Of a stretch of 64,000 nucleotides of DNA, positions 1 through 6,439 are shown piece after piece. The notes beneath the pieces were generated by a model. That model searched no databases and was not told the DNA's origin. It saw only the letters and a list, made by a program, of their open reading frames with translations. The first letter of the stretch is position 1; each line of letters starts with the position of its first letter. The translations under genes and the position numbers were made by a program. This DNA is from Pseudomonas psychrophila HA-4 (GTDB lineage Bacteria > Pseudomonadota > Gammaproteobacteria > Pseudomonadales > Pseudomonadaceae): assembly GCF_000282975.1 (NCBI RefSeq), contig NZ_ALJC01000107.1, positions 1 through 64,000 of the forward strand, read 5' to 3'.

Positions 1-48
1 CTTCGCTTCTACAGAGGGGTGGATCCTTTTTTTACAAAAAAACATAAC

Positions 49-65
49 TTGGCACAGTTTTTCCT
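49..65 (+). promoter_or_regulatory. degenerate sigma-54-like promoter
   Basis: A perfect -24 element TTGGCAC is followed five bases later by TTCCT, where a sigma-54 promoter would have TTGCT. The GG doublet is at 51-52 and the -12 doublet, ten bases on, is CC instead of GC, which would weaken it. It is listed because the same TTGGCACAG string opens the much better sigma-54 sites at 4048 and 58649. It would lie upstream of the peptide ORF at 223. Confidence 0.25.
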
Positions 66-111
66 TGTCATTCGGCGTTAGCAATTCACCGGTTGAATTT
101 ACGGCTTCCGG

Positions 112-128
112 GGTGCGTAACCCGCACC
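112..128 (+). promoter_or_regulatory. short hairpin in leader of the peptide ORF
   Basis: GGTGCG and CGCACC form a six-base stem with a five-base loop. It sits in the 5' leader before the candidate peptide gene. No T-run follows, so it is not a convincing terminator; a role in RNA structure is only possible. Confidence 0.25.
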
Positions 129-222
129 AATTGAGAACGCGGACGCAAACTCTGTCCACATTCAGTGCAAAGACTGACCAAAAGTCATGTCAATGACCGA
201 CTGCTTCAAAGGAATAAGAACG

Positions 223-312
223 ATGTCTGATGTCTGCACGCTGCAAAGAATGTCCCGCCTCTGCCCCTGCGCGTTCGCCTCGTGTTTACCCTCCTGCGCC
301 ATCGACACATAG
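223..312 (+). CDS. possible Cys-rich precursor peptide, 29 aa
   Basis: This ORF starts with ATG nine bases after an AAAGGA ribosome binding site (208-213) and ends at TAG 310. It encodes 29 residues with Cys at 5, 14, 16, 21 and 25; the core around residues 12-17 reads RLCPCA. It is too short to be recognised by family. It lies 132 bases upstream of an ABC exporter remnant and a TldD/TldE protease pair, which is the setting of a ribosomally made, modified or trimmed peptide: in microcin B17, TldD/TldE remove the leader peptide. No modification enzyme such as YcaO, a radical SAM protein or a lanthionine synthetase is visible in the window. Alternatives are an upstream leader ORF or chance. The existence of the ORF is seen; the precursor role is inferred. 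Confidence 0.4.
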   Translation: MSDVCTLQRMSRLCPCAFASCLPSCAIDT

Positions 313-444
313 CCTGAAGTGCGTCGTCGTGCCCTGCAGGTAATGGGCGCTGGATAGACGCATCTTGCCCTTTGAGCACGCTTGCTTGGCCACCTCTCTC
401 AGAGCCGCCAATAAGGACTTCTTTGCGTTGAAAAAAGGTCTGTC

Positions 445-852
445 ATGTCTGAAGTTGACGCTATTTACGTTCCTCCCAAACAGCCATGGCGTTTTGTTTG
501 GCATTACATGCGCCTGTACCCACGCTGGAGTTGGGCATTCGCCGCGTTGATGCTGTACGCCATCGGCCTGATTCAGAACAGCTTGGACGACATCATGGCG
601 GACGAGACCGTGCTGGTCTTAGCCCACCGCCTGTCGACCCTCACGCATCTGGATCGCATTGTGGTGCTGGACAAGGGATTGACTGTTGAAGATGGCTGTC
701 ACCAACAGTTAATTGAACTAAAAGGCCTTTACTACCGTTTGTGGCATCACCAATCAGAGGGTTTATTAAGTGAAACCGACGCATTAAAAGATGACTTACT
801 AGTCAACTCGCGCATTAAACAGTGGTTATTAGCGACACCTCACGCTTCTTAA
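445..852 (+). pseudogene. ABC exporter with large in-frame deletion
   Basis: The 135-residue ORF is two ends of an ABC exporter joined together. Residues 1-45 look like the start of a transmembrane domain (basic and aromatic stretch, then a hydrophobic helix with WSWAFAALMLYAIGL). From about residue 49 it is the last part of a nucleotide-binding domain: ADETVLVLAHRLSTLTHLDRIVVLDKG carries the H-loop (AHRLST) and the terminal strand. Everything between is gone: five helices, Walker A, signature and Walker B, roughly 400-500 residues by comparison with the family. It cannot work as a transporter. It starts with ATG after an AAAAAAGG site and would have exported a peptide or other product of this locus. 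The reading frame stays open across the join, so the deletion was a multiple of three and may be recent. Confidence 0.75.
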
Positions 853-956
853 ACTTTCTGTTGTTTAAACGCGCCCTGCCCGACGTGTTGTTTATATACC
901 TGATCTAACCGATCAAACCCATAGGCCCCAACACACACTGTTGGATAGCCAACCAG

Positions 957-975
957 TGAACATTATCCGTGTTCA
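957..975. promoter_or_regulatory. inverted repeat upstream of tldD
   Basis: TGAACA, seven bases, then TGTTCA form a perfect six-base inverted repeat about 60 bases upstream of the tldD start. It has the shape of a dimeric regulator site, but no known operator is recognised. Confidence 0.3.
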
Positions 976-1032
976 TTAACCCGATAAGGCCCTGCCATTA
1001 AAACTGGAGGCCTTGTTCTGAAAAGGACAGTC

Positions 1033-2469
1033 ATGATGAGTAGAGCACAATCGTCGCTGAGACGATTTATGCAAACCTGCGCGCATTGGCCAGATTTTGT
1101 TTCTTTGCGCTTGGTTGAACAGCAATCACGCACCTTGGCCGTGACCCGCAATGTGATTGAACCGCCCTCTTTGCGTAATGAATGCGGAGTGATGGTGTGC
1201 GTGCATGTCGACGGCCAACAAGCCTTTGCCGCGACCAGCGACATCACATTGCCGGGCCTGCAACAGGCGCTGGAACGTGCACAACAGACGGCCAAAGCGC
1301 TGCGCGGCAACGGCCTGGTGCAGCACCCTATTGCGAACAATCAGGGTATCCGCGCGCACTACCGCTCCCCCGAACTTGACCTGCCACTGCCAGATACGGC
1401 TGATTGGCTGGCGCTATTAATGGAAACCTCACGACAAGTGCCCAACGACCCGCGACTGGTGCATTGGTCGGCTCGCCTTCGCGTGGTGCAAGAGCAACAG
1501 CTGTACCTAGACAACCAAGGCGCTGAGATTTTGCGCAGCCAGCAACAACTGTTTCCTGAAATTGGCGTCAACGCCTTTGACGGCCAGCACAGTCAGCGCC
1601 GCACCTACCAAGTAGCCCAACAAGGCAGCGCCAACATCGTCACCCACACAGGCTTTCTGGATGAGGCGCGTCGCGTCGCCGATCAAGCCCTGCAATTATT
1701 ACTGGCCCCCAATACCCCCCAAGGCCAGCGGGATGTGCTGTTGATGCCGGATCAGATGATCTTGCAAATCCATGAGTCGATTGGCCACCCCTTAGAACTG
1801 GATCGAATCCTAGGCGATGAACGCAACTACGCGGGCACCAGCTTTGTGACCCCCGACATGTTTGGTCATTACCGCTATGGCTCCGACCTGTTGAATGTCA
1901 GCTTCGACCCTAACGTCACAGGCGAACTGGTGAGTTACAGCCATGACGACGAAGGCTTGCACGCCGAAAAACAGCTGCTGATTCGTCAGGGTATTTTGCA
2001 GCGGCCCATGGGCGGCGCGCTGTCCCAGGCCCGCAGCGCCTTACCGGGAGTCGCCAACAGTCGCGCATGCAACTGGAACCGGGCGCCGATTGATCGCATG
2101 GCCAACCTCAATATCGAGCCGGGCGATCAGTCGATGTCGCAACTGATTGGCAGCATCGAACACGGCATTTTAATGGCCACCAACCGCTCTTGGTCGATTG
2201 ATGATGCGCGCAACAAGTTCCAGTTCGGCTGCGAATGGGGCCAACTTATCAAAAACGGTGAGCTGGGTGCCGTGGTCAAAAACCCGAATTATCGTGGAAT
2301 TTCGTCACAGTTCTGGCGCAAGTTGAGCGCCGTGGGCGATGCCTCGACCAACGCGATCATGGGTACGCCTAATTGCGGCAAGGGTGAGCCTAATCAAGCA
2401 GTCACCGTTGGCCACGCGTCACCGGCCTGCGTTTTTAGCCATCTTGATGTGTTCGGAGGCCAAGCCTGA
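1033..2469 (+). CDS. TldD-type metallopeptidase subunit
   Basis: The 478-residue protein is a TldD/PmbA family member of about normal length. The zinc motif HESIGH (HExxxH) is at residues 247-252, and the third ligand Cys lies in the C-terminal PNCGKGEP motif at about residue 448, so the active site appears complete. In E. coli, TldD pairs with catalytically silent TldE (PmbA) and degrades unfolded peptides; the pair also cleaves the microcin B17 leader and CcdA. The next gene starts inside this stop codon (TGATG), so the two subunits are translationally coupled. Standing beside a peptide importer and an exporter remnant, it is more likely a dedicated peptide-processing enzyme than the housekeeping copy. 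Start chosen at the first ATG after AAAGGACAG. Confidence 0.85.
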   Translation: MMSRAQSSLRRFMQTCAHWPDFVSLRLVEQQSRTLAVTRNVIEPPSLRNECGVMVCVHVDGQQAFAATSDITLPGLQQALERAQQTAKALRGNGLVQHPIANNQGIRAHYRSPELDLPLPDTADWLALLMETSRQVPNDPRLVHWSARLRVVQEQQLYLDNQGAEILRSQQQLFPEIGVNAFDGQHSQRRTYQVAQQGSANIVTHTGFLDEARRVADQALQLLLAPNTPQGQRDVLLMPDQMILQIHESIGHPLELDRILGDERNYAGTSFVTPDMFGHYRYGSDLLNVSFDPNVTGELVSYSHDDEGLHAEKQLLIRQGILQRPMGGALSQARSALPGVANSRACNWNRAPIDRMANLNIEPGDQSMSQLIGSIEHGILMATNRSWSIDDARNKFQFGCEWGQLIKNGELGAVVKNPNYRGISSQFWRKLSAVGDASTNAIMGTPNCGKGEPNQAVTVGHASPACVFSHLDVFGGQA

Positions 2470-3803
2470 TGAGCAATTGCCGATTCGCCAGCGCCTTCAA
2501 AACGCTGGAACACTGGCTCAAATACCAGTTGCACGCCCAAGAGCATTTCACACTGTGGTATGCCGCCGAAGACAGTCAGTTCGTGCGCTTCAATCAAGGC
2601 AAAGTGCGCCAGGCCTACCCGGTGCTGCAAATTGAGTTAACCGTGCGCCTCATCCTCGGTGAACGACACGCGAGTGCGCGGATAAACCTGAGCGGCGAGT
2701 TCGAGCAAGACACCGCGCAATTAGGCCAGACCCTCACTCAACTGCGCGGCATCCTCGATGTACTGCCTGCCGACCCGTATTTATTACTCAACACCGAACT
2801 CTGGACATCTGAACGCCAAGTGCCGGGGCGCGTTCCTGAGTTGCAGCAGGTCATTGACAGTATTTGTGGCCTGAGCCAAGGCCTGGATATGGTCGGCATC
2901 TATGCTGCCGGCACGCTGTATCGGGGGTTTGCCAACAGCTGGGGCGCCCGCGGCTGGCATGAATGCGCCAATGCGCTGTTTGACTGGAGCCTGTTCGATG
3001 CCAGCGGCGAAGCCGTCAAAAGTACCTATGGCTCGGCCGATTGGGATGCACAGGTCTTAAGCGATTTGTTTGAGAAGGCCCGCGAGCAACTGCACCACCT
3101 GAGTACACCCCGTATCAGCCTTAAACCCGGACAGTACCGGGCCTATCTGGCGCCTGCGGCATTGGATGAAGTGCTGTCGATGCTCAGTTATGACGCATTT
3201 TCGGCAAAGGCTTTCGCCAACCGTCAGAGTGCGCTGCAACAACTGCACCTTGGCCAGCAGCAACTGTCACCCCTAGTGAACCTGCGCGAGCAACCTTCGA
3301 GCGGTTTTGAACCCGGCTTCGGGCATGACGGTGCACCACGACAGGACGTAGACCTGATCCGAGCCGGGCAACTGGTCGGGCAGTTGGTCAACTCACGTTC
3401 GCAGGCCGAATACAGTTTGCAGGCCAACGGTGCCGACCAACAGGAAATGCCCCACACACTGGTCATGGCCCCCGGCGAACTCGCCACTGCCGATGTGTTG
3501 CGTGAGCTGGGAACAGGCTTGTACATCAGTAACTTGTGGTACTTGAACTATTCGGATGTGGGCTCTGCACGCTTAACCGGCATGACCCGCTTTGCGACCT
3601 TTTGGGTTGAGAACGGACAGATCATCGCGCCCATCGAAACCATGCGTTTTGATGACAGCGTGTACGACATGCTGGGCACTCACTTGCTGGCCCTGACCCG
3701 TGAGCAGGCTTTGTGCATCGACTCTGGCACCTATGAGCGGCGAGGCTTGGACAGTCATGTGCTACCAGGAGCTCTTTTAGAGCACTTAACCCTGACGCTC
3801 TAA
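2469..3803 (+). CDS. TldE/PmbA-type partner protein
   Basis: This 444-residue protein belongs to the TldD/PmbA family but lacks the HExxxH zinc motif, as expected for the TldE partner, which shapes the chamber around the TldD active site. The C-terminal half contains the family pattern with GLYISNLWYLNYSD and a late LTGMTRFATFWVENG segment. Its ATG overlaps the TldD stop. The sequence is clearly diverged from what I know of housekeeping PmbA, so a specialised substrate is plausible but not shown. No obvious terminator follows; the next 480 bases hold regulatory sequence for the tonB operon. Confidence 0.8.
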   Translation: MSNCRFASAFKTLEHWLKYQLHAQEHFTLWYAAEDSQFVRFNQGKVRQAYPVLQIELTVRLILGERHASARINLSGEFEQDTAQLGQTLTQLRGILDVLPADPYLLLNTELWTSERQVPGRVPELQQVIDSICGLSQGLDMVGIYAAGTLYRGFANSWGARGWHECANALFDWSLFDASGEAVKSTYGSADWDAQVLSDLFEKAREQLHHLSTPRISLKPGQYRAYLAPAALDEVLSMLSYDAFSAKAFANRQSALQQLHLGQQQLSPLVNLREQPSSGFEPGFGHDGAPRQDVDLIRAGQLVGQLVNSRSQAEYSLQANGADQQEMPHTLVMAPGELATADVLRELGTGLYISNLWYLNYSDVGSARLTGMTRFATFWVENGQIIAPIETMRFDDSVYDMLGTHLLALTREQALCIDSGTYERRGLDSHVLPGALLEHLTLTL

Positions 3804-3888
3804 TACGCTGATTACAAAATGCACTGTTACTAGGCAACACTCAGTTACTTTGGTGCACTGTTATATAACCGGACGCCAATACCGTTTG

Positions 3889-3901
3889 ATTGTCAGACAA
3901 T
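3889..3901. promoter_or_regulatory. palindrome, possible activator site
   Basis: ATTGTCAGACAAT is a perfect palindrome around a central A. It lies about 150 bases upstream of the sigma-54 promoter at 4048, the usual distance for the upstream activator sequence of a bacterial enhancer-binding protein. Which regulator binds is unknown; none is encoded nearby. Confidence 0.4.
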
Positions 3902-3930
3902 AATAACGATTATAAAAGTCTATACATAAG

Positions 3931-3951
3931 CCACTTATTACTTCCAAGTGG
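3931..3951. promoter_or_regulatory. second inverted repeat upstream of tonB
   Basis: CCACTT and AAGTGG are separated by nine bases. The repeat lies about 100 bases upstream of the sigma-54 -24 element and differs in sequence from the 3889 palindrome, so it could be a second regulator's site or a weak RNA hairpin. Confidence 0.25.
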
Positions 3952-4047
3952 TGCTAATAAAGCGTGCAACTTATTAACGCCACTAATTTGATGAAACGGC
4001 TGCGAGCAACATAAATACTGCCTAATGGAAACTGTAAATCCTTAGTG

Positions 4048-4065
4048 TTGGCACAGCCGTTGCTA
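4048..4065 (+). promoter_or_regulatory. sigma-54 promoter of the tonB operon
   Basis: TTGGCAC, five bases, then TTGCTA. The invariant GG (4050-4051) and GC (4062-4063) are exactly ten bases apart, matching the RpoN consensus almost perfectly. Transcription should start near 4075, about 60 bases before the eight-codon ORF and about 210 before tonB. Sigma-54 promoters need an enhancer-binding activator, which fits the palindromes further upstream. Confidence 0.7.
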
Positions 4066-4133
4066 TACATAACTTAACGAAATCTTACAACACTCCAAGA
4101 ATCGATACGTTGACTTAACTAGCAGGAGCTCAA

Positions 4134-4160
4134 ATGACAACTTTCCCCCGCAGTGGTTAA
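4134..4160 (+). CDS. eight-codon ORF, leader or mini-peptide
   Basis: ATG is preceded at five bases by AGGAG, the best ribosome binding site in this spacer, and eight codons later comes TAA. The product would be MTTFPRSG. It lies between the sigma-54 start site and tonB. It may be a leader peptide that sets translation or termination of the tonB operon (a hairpin follows at 4236-4262), or a very small peptide product. The locus imports peptides through a YejABEF-like system, and microcin C is made from a seven-codon gene, but the MccB adenylating enzyme and a C-terminal Asn are both absent here, so a microcin C-like product is not supported. Confidence 0.35.
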   Translation: MTTFPRSG

Positions 4161-4235
4161 CCCGTTTGCACGTGACCCATCACGTGAACGAACGCCATTG
4201 AAATAACCGTTGAACACCGAGTTCTCGTCCCTGCA

Positions 4236-4262
4236 CGCAAGGGCGAACGGAGCCTTATTGCC
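4236..4262 (+). promoter_or_regulatory. hairpin before tonB
   Basis: AAGGGC and GCCCTT can pair across about 15 bases, just before the tonB ribosome binding site, followed by a weak ATTTT. It could act as an attenuator with the upstream eight-codon ORF. The stem is short and the loop large. Confidence 0.25.
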
Positions 4263-4286
4263 CTTCATTTTGTCGAGGGACTCTTA

Positions 4287-5099
4287 ATGAGTGACGAGGT
4301 AAAACATAAAGAGCGGCCTGCCCCTCTACTTGGCGCAGAGCGTGTGCAGCAGTGGACTCATATTCCACATGTGCCCAACACCTCGCAGCCGGGCGGGCTA
4401 AGCAAGCCGCACATCCTGCTGCTGATCGGCGTGGTTGTCGTGCTGCATGGCAGCGCCTGGTGGTTTTTCCAGCAGTCCAGACCCGCCCCGGTGATTACCC
4501 CGCCGGAAATTCCGGAAATGACCGTCGAACTCACAAGCCCGGCGCCACCAGCACCGCCTGTCGAGGAACCGCCACCGCCGCCACCGCCGCCAGAACCTGA
4601 AGCTCCGCAAGAGGATGAAGATGCGGTCAAGGAACCGCCACCCAAACCGGTGGAGAAACCCAAGCCCATCGAAAAACCCAAGCCTGTGGTCAAGCCCAAG
4701 CCCGTGCAAAAACCGCAACCGCCCAAGCCTGCGCCGCCGGCACCTGCGGCTCCAGCAGCACCCACCGCCCCGACTGCTCCCGCAGCCCCGGCGGCAGCAC
4801 CAGGACCGATCAAGGAAACGGCAGCGGTGTCAGGGCTCGCCAGCCTTGGCAACCCACCACCGCAATACCCGGCCCTGGCATTGCGCCGCAATTGGGAAGG
4901 CTCGGTGGGGTTGAAAATCAAGGTGCTGCCCAACGGCCGTGCCGGGTCAGTAGAGGTCATCAAGTCCAGTGGCAAGCAAGCGCTGGATGATGCCGCGGTA
5001 GACGCAGTACGTAATTGGAAGTTTGTCCCGGCCAAACGCGGGGACACACCGATAGAAGGGTTCGCCACCCAAACCATTGCTTTCAAATTGCCGGAATAG
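4287..5099 (+). CDS. tonB: TonB energy transducer
   Basis: The 270-residue protein has the TonB layout: a cytoplasmic start, one membrane helix (about residues 41-60), a long Pro/Glu/Lys-rich spacer (about 70-175, with PPPPPPP and repeated KP pairs) and a C-terminal TonB domain from about residue 185 with YPALALRRNWEGSVGL and a final strand. It carries proton-motive energy from ExbB/ExbD to the outer-membrane receptor encoded three genes on. The start follows GAGGGACTCTTA. This TonB is dedicated to the locus rather than general, judging by its position between TldE and the receptor. The operon is likely under the sigma-54 promoter at 4048. Confidence 0.9.
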   Translation: MSDEVKHKERPAPLLGAERVQQWTHIPHVPNTSQPGGLSKPHILLLIGVVVVLHGSAWWFFQQSRPAPVITPPEIPEMTVELTSPAPPAPPVEEPPPPPPPPEPEAPQEDEDAVKEPPPKPVEKPKPIEKPKPVVKPKPVQKPQPPKPAPPAPAAPAAPTAPTAPAAPAAAPGPIKETAAVSGLASLGNPPPQYPALALRRNWEGSVGLKIKVLPNGRAGSVEVIKSSGKQALDDAAVDAVRNWKFVPAKRGDTPIEGFATQTIAFKLPE

Positions 5100-5163
5100 C
5101 CCCAACGGGTACCGACATTTATTTAATTAGCCGCGTTATTTAACCGCAGTGCGAGGTATAGCC

Positions 5164-5868
5164 ATGAACGAGTCTCTGTCTTCGATGATTGTCCCGGGGG
5201 TACTTTGGGCATTGGTGCTTTTTTCGGTGATGAGTTGGGCCTTGTTGCTCATCAAGTCATCGCAATACCTGCGTCAAAAATCCCAGAACAAGCAATTCAC
5301 CAAAGCCTTCTGGGCCGCCCCCGACTTGCTGACCGCAGCCGAACACGCCAGCCAGTACCCAGGTTCTCTGGCACGCATCGCCAACAGTGGTTTTGAAGCC
5401 ATGATCGTCGATGACACGCCGCGCACCACGCAACAATTGGCCAACACCATCAACCGTTCCGACCGCTTGGAACGCAACCTGCGCCAGCAAATCCAGAAAG
5501 AGCGTCGCGCCCTTGAAAGCGGCCAGGCGATTCTTGCCAGTATCGGCAGCACAGCGCCCTTCATCGGTCTGTTCGGGACGGTTTGGGGCATCATGGAAGC
5601 CCTGCAAAGCATCGGCGCCAGCGGTTCTGCCAGCCTGGAAACGGTGGCTGGCCCTATCGGCCACGCCCTGATCGCCACCGGGGTCGGTATTGCCGTCGCG
5701 GTGCCTGCGGTACTGATTTACAACTTCTTCCTGCGTCGCCTCAAACTGGCCTCGGCCAACATGGACGATTTTGCCCATGACTTCGACGCCCTCGCTCAAC
5801 GCAGCGCCTTCGCCATCGACCGCCAGGCCATTGCCACCAAGCGCACCGCCGTGCGGGAGGCAAGCTGA
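5164..5868 (+). CDS. exbB: ExbB/TolQ-type proton channel
   Basis: The protein of 234 residues has an N-terminal membrane helix (about 10-32) and the paired helices of the MotA/TolQ/ExbB domain near the end, including LASIGSTAPFIGLFGTVWGI and GPIGHALIATGVGIAVAVPA. It forms the inner-membrane pentamer that, with ExbD, energises TonB. ATG at 5164 follows a GAGG site; an in-frame GTG 15 bases earlier is less likely. It ends in TGATG overlapping exbD. Confidence 0.9.
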   Translation: MNESLSSMIVPGVLWALVLFSVMSWALLLIKSSQYLRQKSQNKQFTKAFWAAPDLLTAAEHASQYPGSLARIANSGFEAMIVDDTPRTTQQLANTINRSDRLERNLRQQIQKERRALESGQAILASIGSTAPFIGLFGTVWGIMEALQSIGASGSASLETVAGPIGHALIATGVGIAVAVPAVLIYNFFLRRLKLASANMDDFAHDFDALAQRSAFAIDRQAIATKRTAVREAS

Positions 5869-6269
5869 TGTCTTTCTCAACCCAAGACAGCGATGAAGTG
5901 CTCAGCGAAATGAACGTCACCCCATTGGTGGACGTGATGCTGGTACTGCTGGTGGTGTTCATCGTGACCACGCCGATGATGACCAACGCCATCAAAATCA
6001 ACCTGCCCAAGACCGACGCCGTGGCTACCGATAAAAAGAAAGACCCGGTGGTGGTCAGCGTCGATCAGAACGGCAAATTCTTCTTGGCCAAAAACGAAGT
6101 GGCCCCTGAACTGCTGGAAAAAAGCCTACAGGACGTCAAGGCCCGGGACCCTGAAGTGCGGGTCCAGCTCCAGGCTGACGAGGGTGTCAATTATGGCCAG
6201 GTGGCCAAGGCCATGGCCTCGATTGAGCGCTCCGGCATCACCAAGATTTCGGTGATGACCGCGAGGTAA
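5868..6269 (+). CDS. exbD: ExbD biopolymer transport protein
   Basis: The 133-residue protein has one N-terminal helix (VDVMLVLLVVFIVTTPMM, about residues 22-39), with the conserved proton-relaying Asp in PLVDVMLVLL, and a periplasmic domain. It is the partner of the preceding ExbB and is translationally coupled to it (TGATG). A GC-rich hairpin at 6304-6325 separates it from the receptor gene. Confidence 0.9.
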   Translation: MSFSTQDSDEVLSEMNVTPLVDVMLVLLVVFIVTTPMMTNAIKINLPKTDAVATDKKKDPVVVSVDQNGKFFLAKNEVAPELLEKSLQDVKARDPEVRVQLQADEGVNYGQVAKAMASIERSGITKISVMTAR

Positions 6270-6303
6270 CGCTTACCTCTGTTTCCCGCTGTAACCACGC
6301 CGC

Positions 6304-6325
6304 GCAGGGGCGCTTTTGCCCCTGC
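6304..6325 (+). terminator. GC-rich hairpin after exbD
   Basis: GCAGGGGC and GCCCCTGC form a perfect eight-base stem with a six-base loop. No T-run follows directly, so it may weaken rather than stop transcription into the receptor gene, lowering or raising the receptor relative to tonB-exbBD through RNA stability. Confidence 0.45.
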
Positions 6326-6439
6326 TGGGGAGCGGCTTGCTTGAAAAAAGTGTTTTGCCACGGGTCGACACAACCCAACTGGAGTCATGAGGGCTCACAA
6401 GGCCATTCCAATAAACGTCTGAAAAAGTCGGAATTAACC

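Larger units (their letters stand above)
3804..4286 (+). other. AT-rich regulatory spacer before tonB
   Basis: This stretch between tldE and tonB is visibly more AT-rich than its surroundings. It holds two palindromes, a sigma-54 promoter, an eight-codon ORF and a hairpin, each listed separately. Other very short ATG ORFs here lack ribosome binding sites. Confidence 0.7.

Noticed and set aside
4134..4160. Microcin C-type gene interpretation of the eight-codon ORF
   Set aside because: No MccB-like adenylating enzyme is in the window and the peptide ends in Gly, not Asn.
4358..5086. Gly/Ala-rich minus-strand frame across tonB
   Set aside because: It is the reverse reading of the proline-rich TonB spacer.
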